NCBI GenBank assembly: GCA_021155205.1
Contig: JAJNPS010000023.1
Span: 38,528-102,527 of the forward strand
Source of the DNA: Rhodobacterales bacterium
Lineage (GTDB): Bacteria > Pseudomonadota > Alphaproteobacteria > Rhodobacterales > Rhodobacteraceae
Reading direction: 5' to 3'
Length of the DNA: 64,000 nt
Shown: positions 17,361 to 26,084 of the stretch, one piece after another
Layout of the letters: each line of letters opens with the position of its first letter
Numbering within the stretch: the first letter of the stretch is position 1
Made by a program: the position numbers and the translations under genes
Notes under the pieces: generated by a model
The model's database searches: none
What the model was told of the DNA's origin: nothing
Seen by the model: only the letters and a program-made list of their open reading frames with translations

Positions 17361-18194
17361 ATGGACAAGTCACCCGACGCCTTTCGCACCATCTCCGAGG
17401 TTGCCGATGTGCTGGACACGCCTGCGCATGTGCTGCGGTTCTGGGAAACCCGCTTTCCCCAGATCAAGCCGGTCAAGCGTGCGGGCGGGCGGCGATACTA
17501 CCGCCCCTCGGACGTGGCCCTGCTGACAGGTATCAAGCGCCTTTTGCATGACGATGGCCTGACCATCCGAGGTGTGCAAAAAATCCTGCGCGAACAGGGC
17601 GTTCGGCATGTCGCGGGCCTTGGCGACGGGGATCATGACGCGCCGGGTACGCGGCATGATCCGTTCGCGATCATCGACGATCCCGCGACTGATGATGCGC
17701 GGGACATGGTTGCGGCTGGCGACCATGATGCCCTGTGGCCGGATGCCGGGCTGCCGCCGCCGGATGACGATGGCACGCTGGTCCTGCGCACCGGGGCAAA
17801 GGCCGCAAGAGACGTTCCCGCCGACCCTGTGGTCGCCGAAGAAGGCACAGCGCAAGACCCGGCCGAGACCGACATGTCCACCCCGCGCGATCTTTTTCAT
17901 GCGGCGGCGACACCGGCCGCCGGCGCCGCCCCGGCGGACCCGGATGATCTTTTGATTGCGGCTGTCCTGCAGACAGCGGCCCCAAGCACAACGCGCGTCA
18001 ACGACGGTTGGCGGTCCCTGCCTCTGGCGGCGGGTGAAGAGATGCCGATGGCCGCGCGGTTGCGCGCGCTGCCCCGCGGGGCGCTTTCCCCGCGGTCGGC
18101 GGCGATTGCCGCCTGGACCTTGCGTGCCCGCGACCTGACCCGGCGCATGCGGCAAGGCGGGTCTGGCGGCCAGGACGGATCGCCCTCGCCCTGA
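17361..18194 (+). CDS. MerR-family transcriptional regulator
   Basis: A 277-residue protein with an N-terminal MerR winged helix: FRTISEVADVLDTPAHVLRFWE (in part), FPQIKPVKRAGGRRYYRPSD and a helix with GIKRLLHDDGLTIRGVQKIL. After about residue 85 the sequence is acidic, low in predicted structure and unlike sensor domains of classic MerR proteins; no metal-binding cysteines are visible. Homologues next to ihfA are widespread in alphaproteobacteria and their target is generally unknown. It starts 20 bases after ihfA, so co-transcription is likely. Confidence 0.88.
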   Translation: MDKSPDAFRTISEVADVLDTPAHVLRFWETRFPQIKPVKRAGGRRYYRPSDVALLTGIKRLLHDDGLTIRGVQKILREQGVRHVAGLGDGDHDAPGTRHDPFAIIDDPATDDARDMVAAGDHDALWPDAGLPPPDDDGTLVLRTGAKAARDVPADPVVAEEGTAQDPAETDMSTPRDLFHAAATPAAGAAPADPDDLLIAAVLQTAAPSTTRVNDGWRSLPLAAGEEMPMAARLRALPRGALSPRSAAIAAWTLRARDLTRRMRQGGSGGQDGSPSP

Positions 18195-18245
18195 TGTGCT
18201 TTCAGGCTTGCCCCGGCCCCGAAAACGGGTATGAACGCGCATGTT

Positions 18246-18323
18246 CGGGCCGTAGCGCAGCCTGGTTAGCGCGTCCGTCTGGGGGGCGGGAGGTCGAGAG
18301 TTCGAATCTCTCCGGCCCGACCA
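18246..18323 (+). tRNA. tRNA-Pro (anticodon GGG)
   Basis: A complete cloverleaf with encoded CCA. The acceptor stem is CGGGCCG with CGGCCCG; the D arm is GCGC/GCGC; the anticodon stem is TCCGT with GCGGG and loop CTGGGGG, giving anticodon GGG at 18281-18283; the T arm is GAGAG-TTCGAAT-CTCTC. The 5' C is typical of tRNA-Pro. No integrase or direct repeat marking an integrated element was seen next to it. Confidence 0.95.
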
Positions 18324-18333
18324 TCGTGAAAAT

Positions 18334-18370
18334 CCGCCCGCCTGCCCCCAAGCAGCGCGGGCGGTTTCTT
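18334..18370 (+). terminator. Intrinsic terminator after tRNA-Pro
   Basis: An 8-base perfect stem (CCGCCCGC with GCGGGCGG), a 15-base loop and a TTTCTT tract immediately after, beginning 10 bases past the tRNA CCA end. Confidence 0.65.
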
Positions 18371-18408
18371 GCCCGGCGGATGCCGCGCAAAGAAAAGGGG
18401 CTGGCACG

Positions 18409-19482
18409 ATGACAGCAGGCGTTCTTGCCGCCGAGACACTTGGCGATCTGATCGCGCGGGGTGCCATCATCGCCGACACCCCGATCACGCCGGCGCAAAT
18501 CCAGCCTGCCAGCCTTGACTTGCGACTTGGCACCACGGCTTACCGCGTGCGGGCTTCCTTTCTTGCCGGTGCTGGAAACACCGTGGCAGACCGCCTTGCC
18601 ACGTTCGAGATGCACCGCATGGACCTGACGCAGGGCGCCGTCCTCGAAAAGGGCTGCGTCTATGTGATCCCGCTGGCAGAAACGCTTGCGCTGCCACAAG
18701 GTCTGTCCGCCGTCGCGAATGCCAAAAGTTCGACCGGCAGGCTGGATCTTCTGACCCGCACGATCACCGATGGCGGCGCCGAATTCGACCGCATCCCCGA
18801 AGGGTATCGCGGCCCCCTCTATGCCGAGGTCTGCCCGCGCAGCTTTTCCGTGCTGGTCAGGCCGGGCATGCGGCTGAACCAGATCCGGTTTCGCGCCGGG
18901 CAGGCGATGCTGGCGGATGCCGACCTGGCCGCACTGCATGCCCGCGAGCCGCTTGTCTCCGGCACGGCGGTCATTTCGGAAGGACTGGCCTTTTCGGTCG
19001 ACCTCATGGCCCCCGGCAACGGCATCGTCGGATACCGCGCCAAACCCCATGCCGGGGTCGTCGATCTGGATCGGATCGGCCATTATGACGCCCGTGAGTT
19101 CTGGGAGGAACTGCGCAGCCCCGAGGGTCGCGTGATCCTTGATCCCGGCGCGTTCTACATCCTTGTCAGCCGCGAGGCGGTGACGATCCCGCCCGACTAT
19201 GCCGCGGAAATGGCCCCCTACCTTGCCATGGTGGGCGAATTCCGCGTCCATTACGCAGGATTCTTTGACCCCGGTTTCGGCTATGGCCCGGCGGGTGGGT
19301 CAGGCAGCCGCGGTGTTCTGGAGGTGCGCTGCCACGAGGCCCCGTTTGCGCTGGAACATGGCCAGATCGTCGGGCGACTGGTTTACGAGCGGATGCAGAC
19401 CCGGCCAGCGCAGCTTTACGGCACCGGCATCGCGTCGAACTATCAGGGTCAGGGCCTGAAACTGGCCAAGCAGTTCCGCTAG
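18409..19482 (+). CDS. dcd: 2'-deoxycytidine 5'-triphosphate deaminase (alphaproteobacterial long form)
   Basis: A 357-residue protein with two dUTPase-like repeats, as in the long alphaproteobacterial DCD family that supplies dUTP from dCTP. Landmarks are ITPAQIQPASLDLRLG near residue 25, ANAKSSTGRLDLLTR (the substrate-binding SSTGR motif) and FDPGFGYGPAGG in the second half. Its stop overlaps the convergent idi stop by three bases. It forms the left border of the photosynthesis genes. Confidence 0.9.
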   Translation: MTAGVLAAETLGDLIARGAIIADTPITPAQIQPASLDLRLGTTAYRVRASFLAGAGNTVADRLATFEMHRMDLTQGAVLEKGCVYVIPLAETLALPQGLSAVANAKSSTGRLDLLTRTITDGGAEFDRIPEGYRGPLYAEVCPRSFSVLVRPGMRLNQIRFRAGQAMLADADLAALHAREPLVSGTAVISEGLAFSVDLMAPGNGIVGYRAKPHAGVVDLDRIGHYDAREFWEELRSPEGRVILDPGAFYILVSREAVTIPPDYAAEMAPYLAMVGEFRVHYAGFFDPGFGYGPAGGSGSRGVLEVRCHEAPFALEHGQIVGRLVYERMQTRPAQLYGTGIASNYQGQGLKLAKQFR

Positions 19483-20036
19483 CGCGAAAGGCCCACGCTC
19501 GCCCCAAAAATCCGCCCCATATGTTCTGTCATGTAGATCCGCAGCCAGGGCGTGAACTTGTCCGGCGTCCGCAGCACTTCGGCCGACAGGTCATAAAGAT
19601 CGACCCAGCGGGTGCCCATCACCTCATCCGCGTTGGGATGCAGCGCCAGGCCCGACGCCGCATCGGCCACGAATATGTCCACCAGCTCATGCTCGGTCAG
19701 CCCGCCGCCCACATCGGCGCGGTATTCCACCCGGTCGGCAAAGGCGGGATAAAGCCCGGTGATCCCCAGTTCCTCGCGCAGGCGCCGCACGGCACAGGCG
19801 GCAGGGTCCTCGTCCCAGCGCGGATGCGTGCAGCAGGTATTCGCCCAAAGACCGGGCGTGTGGTATTTGCCCAACGCACGCTGCTGGATCAGGACGCGCG
19901 TGCCTTGCGTGACGAACACCGACACCGCCTTGTGGCGCAGCCCGCGCTGATGCACGGCCAGTTTGCCGACCGGCTGCAAACGTCCATCAACCCAGGCAGG
20001 GATCGTCTCTTCCAGCGTCGGGTCGGCCACGGTCAT
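19479..20036 (-). CDS. idi: Isopentenyl-diphosphate delta-isomerase (type I, NUDIX)
   Basis: A 185-residue type I isomerase interconverting IPP and DMAPP, which feeds geranylgeranyl diphosphate for bacteriochlorophyll and carotenoids. The active-site Cys lies in WANTCCTHPRWDE; the NUDIX-like helix is RRLREELGI; the catalytic Glu region reads GGLTEHELVDIF. The ATG at 20036 was chosen because it overlaps the bchP stop (ATGA); a longer frame upstream runs inside bchP. The bchG-bch2-bchP-idi order is the same as in Rhodobacter photosynthesis clusters. Confidence 0.93.
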   Translation of the reverse strand: MTVADPTLEETIPAWVDGRLQPVGKLAVHQRGLRHKAVSVFVTQGTRVLIQQRALGKYHTPGLWANTCCTHPRWDEDPAACAVRRLREELGITGLYPAFADRVEYRADVGGGLTEHELVDIFVADAASGLALHPNADEVMGTRWVDLYDLSAEVLRTPDKFTPWLRIYMTEHMGRIFGASVGLSR

Positions 20037-21214
20037 GTCCAATTGGGGGATACCAGCCGCAACAGATGCGCGACATTCTTGATCCCGATCTTCAGATGCG
20101 CCAGCGGGCGTGCCGCGACAAGCTTCTTGTTCATATAGGCCTCGAAGGTCAGTTTCTGAACATCCTGATCGTGACACAGGCTGACAAATCTTTCGCGACG
20201 TTCATCCGACCTGTAATAGGCATCCTGCATGCTGCGCAGAACCTTGAACACGGTCTTGTGGTCCTTCATGAACAGCTTTCGCGCGACGGCAAGATCGCGC
20301 ACCTTGCCCGATGCCAGAAAGCGTTGCGCCGCCGTCGCGGCCACCCGTCCCCCCATCATCGCGTAGTAGATGCCCTCGCCCGAGGAAGGTGCCACCACCC
20401 CCGCGGCATCGCCCGCCAGCACCACATCGCGCCCGTTGTCCCATTTATCAAGAGGATGCAGCGGAATCGGCGCACCCTCTTTCCGGATCGTTTCGCACCC
20501 CGTCAGGCCGCTGGAGGCTCGCAGATCGGCGGTGGCCTGCTTGAGATCCACACTATCCACTCCGCTGCCCATACCGATCGAGGCGGTGTCGCCATGCGGA
20601 AACACCCAGCCGTAGAAATCGGGCGAGATGCGCCCGTCATAGACGACATCGCAGCGTTTGGGATCGTAATTTGCCACCGTGGTCGGCGCGCGGACAATTT
20701 CGTGATAGGCAATCACATAAGGGATCTTGTCGCCGCCCGGCACATGATCGCGCGCCACCACGGACCGTGCCCCATCCGCGCCGATCACCAGCCGCGTCCT
20801 TGTGCGCTGTTCCTGCCCCGTCGCCTTGTCGCGCCAGACCACATGGTTGCCAGCCGCGTCGCGCTCGATCCGCAGATAGGTGCCGGTCAGCCGATCCGCT
20901 CCTGCCGTGATCGCCCGCACGCGCAGGAATTCGTCGAAATCCTCGCGATCGACCATGCCGACGAATCCGTTCTCGATATGGATGTCGACGGACCGCCCCG
21001 TGGGCGAGATCATGCGCGCGGTTTCAACCTTGGCGACCAGGAGGTGATCGGGAATGTCGAAATCGAGGATCGCGCGCGGCGGGATGGCGCCACCGCAGGG
21101 CTTGATCCGACCGGCCCGGTCCAAAAGCGCCACCTTGTGCCCGGCACGGGCAAGATCCCAGGCCGCCGTCGCCCCGGAAGGCCCGCCGCCAACGACAAAA
21201 ACATCCAACGTCAT
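20033..21214 (-). CDS. bchP: Geranylgeranyl diphosphate/bacteriochlorophyll reductase
   Basis: A 393-residue flavoprotein that hydrogenates the geranylgeranyl tail of bacteriochlorophyll to phytyl. The N-terminal Rossmann motif reads VFVVGGGPSGATAAWDLARA (about residues 5-24), followed by LVIGADGARSVVARD and the VVLAGDAAGVVAPSSGEGI block that binds FAD. Length is normal. The start lies 1 base after the bch2 stop, and the stop overlaps idi, so the four genes bchG-bch2-bchP-idi form one tight operon. Confidence 0.96.
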   Translation of the reverse strand: MTLDVFVVGGGPSGATAAWDLARAGHKVALLDRAGRIKPCGGAIPPRAILDFDIPDHLLVAKVETARMISPTGRSVDIHIENGFVGMVDREDFDEFLRVRAITAGADRLTGTYLRIERDAAGNHVVWRDKATGQEQRTRTRLVIGADGARSVVARDHVPGGDKIPYVIAYHEIVRAPTTVANYDPKRCDVVYDGRISPDFYGWVFPHGDTASIGMGSGVDSVDLKQATADLRASSGLTGCETIRKEGAPIPLHPLDKWDNGRDVVLAGDAAGVVAPSSGEGIYYAMMGGRVAATAAQRFLASGKVRDLAVARKLFMKDHKTVFKVLRSMQDAYYRSDERRERFVSLCHDQDVQKLTFEAYMNKKLVAARPLAHLKIGIKNVAHLLRLVSPNWT

Positions 21215-21215
21215 G

Positions 21216-22517
21216 TCATTCTCCCGGAACCATGTTTGAGGATTGGCGCATCGCCCGGTCAGGGCTGGTCACGCGCAGGGCCAGCGCCGCGGCAACCACA
21301 AAGACCAGGCCTTCGACGGCAAAGACGCTGCCATAGGCGGCCGCGTCCGTGGCCATGACCGCGCGCATGACGTCTGCCGCCACCGTGCCGCCAAACGACC
21401 CGATGCCGAACCCGATGGCCTGTGCGGCCCCGAACAGTCCCATCCGCGCGCCCTCACGCGCCTCGGTCCCATCCCGCGCAATCCCCATCATCGCGCCGAT
21501 CGCTGCCACCGCAAAGACGCCGTTTGCCAGACCCAGCGCAAAGACATTGGCCCGGATCGGCCAGTCGGGCGCAAACTGCGCGCCATATCCCAGCGCCATC
21601 AGAGAAACCCCCGACACCAGACAGCCGCCGACGATCCAGACCCGCAGCGGCACCACGAAAAACCGTGTCAGGACCGTCCCCGCCAGCAGGACCGCCAGCA
21701 TCCCCGTCAATGCCCCGGCATGTTGCCTGCCGCTGAGTTCGGTGCTTTGGCCCACGGTCATGCCAAAGACATGGCCCGCAAACGGCTCCAGGATCAGATC
21801 CTGCAGGTTATAGGCGGTCATCGACGCAAAGACGAAGATCGCAAAGGCCCGGGTGCGCGGTTCGGCCCAGATCTCGGCCAGCATCGCCCGAAACGGCAGC
21901 GCGCGTTTTGGCGGGCGGCGCATCGCACTGCGTTCCTGCCCCCAGATGCCGACCAGCGTCAGCGCGATCGCTATCGCCGACACGCCTGCCGTCACCGCCA
22001 CCAACCGGGTGGCCGAATAGGGATCAAGCAGCTTGCCGGTGACGATGGCCGTCACCACCAAGCCAAAGATCATCATGATCCAGATCGCACTTCCCGCCGC
22101 CGCCTCTCGTGACGGGTCCACACGCGACGCCAGCAACGCCAGCAGGTTGGTCCCTCCTGCCCCGATCCCAAGCCCGATCATCAGGAATGACGGCACCGCC
22201 GCAATGATCCCAAGCACCGGCTGGCTGCCCATCAACCCGACCGATAGCGCCGCGAAGATGGCCCCCGCCGCCAACATCAGAACGCCCCCGATGATCCAGG
22301 GCACCCGCCTGCCGCCCTGATCGGCGCTATGGCCGAAATGCGGGCGGAGGAACTGCGTCCCGTAGTACAGCGCCACCAGCAGCCCCGGCAGCACGGCCGG
22401 AAAGGCAAGTTCGACCGTCATCACCCGGTTCATCGTGGATGTCGTCAGCGACACGATGGCGCCAAGCGCGATTTGCACCAGTCCCAGCCTTGCGATGCCG
22501 ATCCAGGACAGCGACAT
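21216..22517 (-). CDS. PucC-family transporter-like protein (bch2/orf428 type)
   Basis: A 433-residue integral membrane protein with about 12 helices of the BCH2/PucC subfamily of the major facilitator fold. It has the family N-terminus (GLVQIALGAIVSLTTSTMNR), the loop YYGTQFLRPHFGHSADQGG and a later LQDLILEPFAGHVFGMTVGQ segment (read in parts). Position between bchG and bchP matches orf428 of Rhodobacter capsulatus, proposed to act in pigment delivery or light-harvesting assembly. The start (ATG at 22517) overlaps the bchG stop by 3 bases (ATGA pattern). A second paralogue, lhaA, lies at 34626. Confidence 0.88.
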   Translation of the reverse strand: MSLSWIGIARLGLVQIALGAIVSLTTSTMNRVMTVELAFPAVLPGLLVALYYGTQFLRPHFGHSADQGGRRVPWIIGGVLMLAAGAIFAALSVGLMGSQPVLGIIAAVPSFLMIGLGIGAGGTNLLALLASRVDPSREAAAGSAIWIMMIFGLVVTAIVTGKLLDPYSATRLVAVTAGVSAIAIALTLVGIWGQERSAMRRPPKRALPFRAMLAEIWAEPRTRAFAIFVFASMTAYNLQDLILEPFAGHVFGMTVGQSTELSGRQHAGALTGMLAVLLAGTVLTRFFVVPLRVWIVGGCLVSGVSLMALGYGAQFAPDWPIRANVFALGLANGVFAVAAIGAMMGIARDGTEAREGARMGLFGAAQAIGFGIGSFGGTVAADVMRAVMATDAAAYGSVFAVEGLVFVVAAALALRVTSPDRAMRQSSNMVPGE

Positions 22518-23413
22518 CACAGCCCCCGGATCGCAAAGGCGGAAATCATCATGCCCGCGACGTAGAGGACGACACCCGTACCATTGTACCACGGGGCCCT
22601 GCCCTTGGGATCGCGGAACAGGACCCGCATCGCGGCCACCTGGCCCAGCAATACCGCGAACACGCCCAATGCGTGCCAAGGCTTGTCCCAGACCAGCAGC
22701 ATCGCGATGACCAGGGCCTGCGCCATGCCCATCACCGTGCAGGCGATGCGCGCCGCCACATCGGGACCAAGAACCACCGGCAGTGACCGCACACCATGCT
22801 GGCGGTCACCCTCCAGTGCCTTGAAATCGTTCAGCGTCATGATGCCGTGCGCGCCAAAGGCATAGAGCAGCGCCACGATCACGATCTGGAACGACGGGGC
22901 CGCGTTCAGCAGGACCGCCGCCCCGGTGAACCACGGCAAGCCTTCATAGGACAGCCCCACCAGTCCCGGCCCCCACCAGCCCGACCGCTTCAGCCGGATC
23001 GGTTCCGCCGAATAGGCCCAGGCGGCGATGACACCCACCACGGTCGCCCCGAACCCCCAAGGTCCCAGCAGCCACCCCACCGCCAGCGACAGCGCCGTCA
23101 TCGCCAGTGCGATCCACAGCCCCCAGCGCCCCGGAATGCGCCCTGACGGGATCGGCCGGTCGGGCTCGTTCACCGCATCGACATGGCGGTCACACCAGTC
23201 ATTCGCGGCCTGGCTCATGCCGCAGACGATCGGCCCCGCCAGAACCATGCCAAGGACCACCAGCGGCCACTGCGCGCCAAGTGGGACCCCGGCCGACACC
23301 GACCCGCACAGATAGGCCCAGACCGGCGGAAACCAGGTAACCGGCTTGATCAGCCGCAGCATGGCGCGCGGCTCTGGCAGGTGTCGTGACGTCTGCGTGA
23401 TCCCGATGCTCAT
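22517..23413 (-). CDS. bchG: Bacteriochlorophyll synthase (geranylgeranyl transferase)
   Basis: A 298-residue UbiA-type prenyltransferase that esterifies bacteriochlorophyllide a with geranylgeranyl diphosphate. Two Asp-rich motifs are seen: QAANDWCDRHVDAVNEPDRP near residue 65 and TLNDFKALEGDRQHG near 190. Around eight or nine transmembrane helices are expected. The N-terminal LIKPVTWFPPVWAYLCG is a strong BchG signature. The ATG sits 2 bases from a PpsR box (23415-23432), with a second box at 23467-23484, so repression by PpsR under oxygen is likely. Confidence 0.96.
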   Translation of the reverse strand: MSIGITQTSRHLPEPRAMLRLIKPVTWFPPVWAYLCGSVSAGVPLGAQWPLVVLGMVLAGPIVCGMSQAANDWCDRHVDAVNEPDRPIPSGRIPGRWGLWIALAMTALSLAVGWLLGPWGFGATVVGVIAAWAYSAEPIRLKRSGWWGPGLVGLSYEGLPWFTGAAVLLNAAPSFQIVIVALLYAFGAHGIMTLNDFKALEGDRQHGVRSLPVVLGPDVAARIACTVMGMAQALVIAMLLVWDKPWHALGVFAVLLGQVAAMRVLFRDPKGRAPWYNGTGVVLYVAGMMISAFAIRGL

Positions 23414-23414
23414 G

Positions 23415-23432
23415 TGTCAAGTAAACAGGACA
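23415..23432. promoter_or_regulatory. PpsR/CrtJ operator
   Basis: Exact match to TGT-N12-ACA (TGTCAAGTAAACAGGACA), directly upstream of the bchG ATG. PpsR binds paired sites of this form; the partner lies 52 bases away. Confidence 0.7.
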
Positions 23433-23466
23433 ACCGAGAGTCGGGCAAGACCTTGAAGACCACAAG

Positions 23467-23484
23467 TGTAAATTTAAACTGACA
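23467..23484. promoter_or_regulatory. PpsR/CrtJ operator
   Basis: Exact match to TGT-N12-ACA (TGTAAATTTAAACTGACA) 54 bases upstream of bchG. Read on the minus strand its end supplies TTTACA, which may be the bchG -35 element, so binding would block the promoter. Confidence 0.8.
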
Positions 23485-23498
23485 CTTTCTGCCGCTGA

Positions 23499-23519
23499 AA
23501 AGGCAGGGGCATCGCCTTT
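23499..23519 (-). terminator. Terminator-like hairpin after ppsR
   Basis: A 6-base stem (AAAGGC with GCCTTT) with a 9-base loop, 36 bases past the ppsR stop. On the minus strand the right arm ends in a short T run. It separates ppsR from the bchG promoter. Confidence 0.45.
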
Positions 23520-23554
23520 ATCCAGCGGTGCGGTCCGACCATGCGCGGGGCCTG

Positions 23555-24970
23555 TCAGTCCTCGTCGCGGTTGATCAGCCCGAACTTGCGCAGCTTGACA
23601 TAAAGCGATTGGCGCGACAGTCCCAGAAGGTCCGCCGCCGCCACGCGGTTGTTGCGCGTCAGTTCCAGCGCCGTTTCGATGCACATCTTTTCGATGACAT
23701 CCGTGGTCTCGGCGACGATGTCCTTCAGCGGCGACGATCCGACAAGTTCCATCACATTGCCCGCCCCCTCGTCCTGCCTTGGCACTGCGGACCGCCGCAT
23801 TGCCTCGGCACGGCTGGCATCGCGCACGACCAGAACCAGCACCGGATCGGGGCGGTCATTCAGCCAGGTTGCCGAAATCTCGACCGCGACCTGACCCGAA
23901 AAATCCGTGTTCAGCCGCGTGGCATAGAACTTCAACTGTCCCGTGCGCCGCACATTGTCGAACAAAAGCCGCAGGTCCACCTCGCCCCGCGCCAGGAAAT
24001 CCGCGAGCGAGCGCCCCCGGATCGCGGCAAAGCTGGACGTGTCGGTCAGGTTCAGGAACGCCTCGTTCGCGGCGCGCAGGTTGCCGTTCGCATCGGCAAA
24101 GACGATGCCATCGACGCCTTCGTGGTAAAGCTGCGTCAGACCATCGGCCAGATCATCGGACCGCGCCACCGCCGTCGCCGCGACATCAAGCTGGCACAAG
24201 AGGATGCGCTCGCCCGCGGCGCGGAACAGGGTCGGCACGACCAGCAGCCGCCGCGTTGACCGGCGGGCCGACAATTCCATCGGGAGCTTGCGTTCGGCGG
24301 TGGCAAGGTTGGTCAGGCCTTCCAGCAATTCGCCCCGGCGGCGACCATCGAATTCCTGTGCCAGTGGCGCACCCGTCAATTCGGCGCGCGTGCCGCCCAA
24401 AAGTACGGCCGCACTTTGCGACAGATCGATAATCCGCCCGGTTGCGGCCGAGATCAGGACGACCGCGTCGCGCGCCACTTCCATCAGGACGCGGTAGCGC
24501 GTATCGGTTTCGCGCTGCGCCTCGTAGTCGCGCTCCAGAGCCAGCTGTGCCGTCACCAGTTGCTGCTGTACTTCGGCCACCAGCCGCAAGTCGCGCCCCA
24601 GCATCAGCAAGGTTCCGTCCTCGGCAATCTGGTGCACGCTGTAGCGCACCGGATGCGCCCACATCGCAACGTCGGCATGATTCAGTTCGATTCCCAGGAT
24701 CGGCAGGCCCTTGGTCTTGCTGTCGGCGCGCCGCGCGGTGAACTTCCGCACGCTTTCCGGCGACAGGATGTCGACCAGCGCCATGCCTTCCCATCCGGCA
24801 AGCTGGCCGAAAAACCTGTGCTGCGGATTGACCACGACGGAATAGATCTTTTCCGCCGGGGAAATCAGCAAGGCAATATCGCAGGCCGAGGCGATCACCT
24901 CGGTCAGCATTTCTGGCGCAAGGACCGGGATGCGCCCCACATTCATCAAATGTCTGCCGTCAGTGGTCAC
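23555..24970 (-). CDS. ppsR: Photosynthesis repressor PpsR/CrtJ
   Basis: A 471-residue redox-responsive repressor of bacteriochlorophyll, carotenoid and light-harvesting genes. It has an N-terminal domain, two PAS domains (cores near LMLGRDLRLVAEVQQQLV and LYHEGVDGIVFADANGN), and a Fis-type helix-turn-helix at the C-terminus (NNRVAAADLLGLSRQSLYVK). The two redox cysteines known in Rhodobacter sphaeroides PpsR appear conserved: one in RILLCQLD, one in EKMCIETALELT. The GTG at 24970 has GGAG six bases upstream; an in-frame ATG at 24946 lacks a good site. It follows aerR on the same strand after 36 bases. Confidence 0.95.
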   Translation of the reverse strand: MTTDGRHLMNVGRIPVLAPEMLTEVIASACDIALLISPAEKIYSVVVNPQHRFFGQLAGWEGMALVDILSPESVRKFTARRADSKTKGLPILGIELNHADVAMWAHPVRYSVHQIAEDGTLLMLGRDLRLVAEVQQQLVTAQLALERDYEAQRETDTRYRVLMEVARDAVVLISAATGRIIDLSQSAAVLLGGTRAELTGAPLAQEFDGRRRGELLEGLTNLATAERKLPMELSARRSTRRLLVVPTLFRAAGERILLCQLDVAATAVARSDDLADGLTQLYHEGVDGIVFADANGNLRAANEAFLNLTDTSSFAAIRGRSLADFLARGEVDLRLLFDNVRRTGQLKFYATRLNTDFSGQVAVEISATWLNDRPDPVLVLVVRDASRAEAMRRSAVPRQDEGAGNVMELVGSSPLKDIVAETTDVIEKMCIETALELTRNNRVAAADLLGLSRQSLYVKLRKFGLINRDED

Positions 24971-25006
24971 GCAAGCTCCAACTCTGTCGCAACGATCCAG
25001 CGCGGC

Positions 25007-25792
25007 CTAAAACCGTCCGGCCCTCGGCCGTGCCTTCGCGACGCCCATGATACCCAAAGCCTCATCAAGATCGCATGTCACAAGATCGGCACCGGATCTT
25101 GCAACCATATCGCGTTCTTCGTCCGCTATGGCGCCGCCGATCGCGACCAGCAACGAATGATTCCCACAACTTTTCATGGCATTGACCAATTCCGGCAAAG
25201 CCGCAAGATGGCGCGAGGATCCGATCGACACAAAGGCTCCGTCGAAACGCCGTCCCGACACCAATGCGCGCACGGCATCCAGCGTCGGCCCGATTTCAAG
25301 GCAGACCGACACCCCGCGCCGGCGCAGTTGCAAGGCAACCGTCAGCCCGCCCAGCATGTGCTGTTCACCCGCCGGAACGATGATGAGGACCACGCCGCCG
25401 GCGCCGCCCTGCGGTTCCTCGTCAAAAAAGTCTTCCGTCAGGTCGTGCAGCATCGTCTGCAGCCGCGCCGATCCCAGCGTCACCTCGCAAAAGGTCATCC
25501 GGTCGCTCAGCCAGTCCTCGCCGAAACGCCGGGCGGCTTCGGGGATGTAGATTTCGGCGATGTCCGCCGGTGTCACGTGCCGGCGGCGGAATTCGGCACG
25601 CAGCGCGTCAAGGCCCGCCATGTCCGCACCAAGGATAACCTCGATGAACTGCGCCAGCAGCCCTTCGTCCAGGGTCGCCGGACGCGCGCTGCCGCGCGAC
25701 AGCAGCAGCGACACCACATCGGATGCAAAACGGGACTGGCCCACGGAGGCGCGTTCGGTCGGAAGTTCAAGTCCTCTGGTCATGTCTTCCAT
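25007..25792 (-). CDS. ppaA: Cobalamin-binding antirepressor AerR/PpaA
   Basis: About 261 residues. The N-terminal helical domain is followed by a B12-binding domain with GEQHMLGGLTVALQLRRRG, where the His fits the cobalamin-ligating residue of Rhodobacter capsulatus AerR, and later SIGSSRHLAALPELV. AerR senses light through cobalamin and modulates PpsR/CrtJ. The gene is upstream of and co-oriented with ppsR. ATG at 25792 has GGGA upstream; 25783 is a close alternative. The frame stays open to 25870, which would give a longer form; long and short AerR forms are reported in R. capsulatus. Confidence 0.9.
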   Translation of the reverse strand: MEDMTRGLELPTERASVGQSRFASDVVSLLLSRGSARPATLDEGLLAQFIEVILGADMAGLDALRAEFRRRHVTPADIAEIYIPEAARRFGEDWLSDRMTFCEVTLGSARLQTMLHDLTEDFFDEEPQGGAGGVVLIIVPAGEQHMLGGLTVALQLRRRGVSVCLEIGPTLDAVRALVSGRRFDGAFVSIGSSRHLAALPELVNAMKSCGNHSLLVAIGGAIADEERDMVARSGADLVTCDLDEALGIMGVAKARPRAGRF

Positions 25793-25914
25793 GTCGACGC
25801 TTCCCTGAAGGGTGCCGTCGGACCGCAACGCACACCGGCGTACTCTGGACCAAGATCCGGGCATGCACAAGCCGCGGACACCCCTGTCGGCACTTTCGAA
25901 CAGACATCCGAAAT

Positions 25915-25932
25915 TGTCAAATTAAATTGACA
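25915..25932. promoter_or_regulatory. PpsR/CrtJ operator (near-palindromic)
   Basis: TGTCAAATTAAATTGACA matches TGT-N12-ACA and is nearly a perfect inverted repeat. TTGACA can be read on both strands, so it may overlap a -35 element directed to aerR (minus) or to bchF (plus). Confidence 0.8.
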
Positions 25933-26066
25933 CATTGCGGATTTGTGCCGGACGACCTTGACGATGGACCTGCAGAAAGGCCCGCTGCGTGCTGGTTTTG
26001 CAGTCAAGTCTTACCCGGAACGCCTTCGCGCCACCAATTGCCGCCGCGTTTTGTTGGCGCACGAGT

Positions 26067-26084
26067 TGTAAGTTTAGATTGACA
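26067..26084 (+). promoter_or_regulatory. PpsR/CrtJ operator overlapping the bchF -35
   Basis: TGTAAGTTTAGATTGACA matches TGT-N12-ACA exactly. Its last six bases are a consensus TTGACA -35 (26079-26084); a weak -10 (TACGCT) follows after 16 bases. Binding of PpsR would occlude the promoter of bchF and the long operon behind it. Confidence 0.8.

Noticed and set aside
18246..18323. tRNA-Pro as an attachment site of an integrated island carrying the photosynthesis genes
   Set aside because: No integrase, no repeat of the tRNA 3' end and no compositional break were seen; dcd immediately follows.
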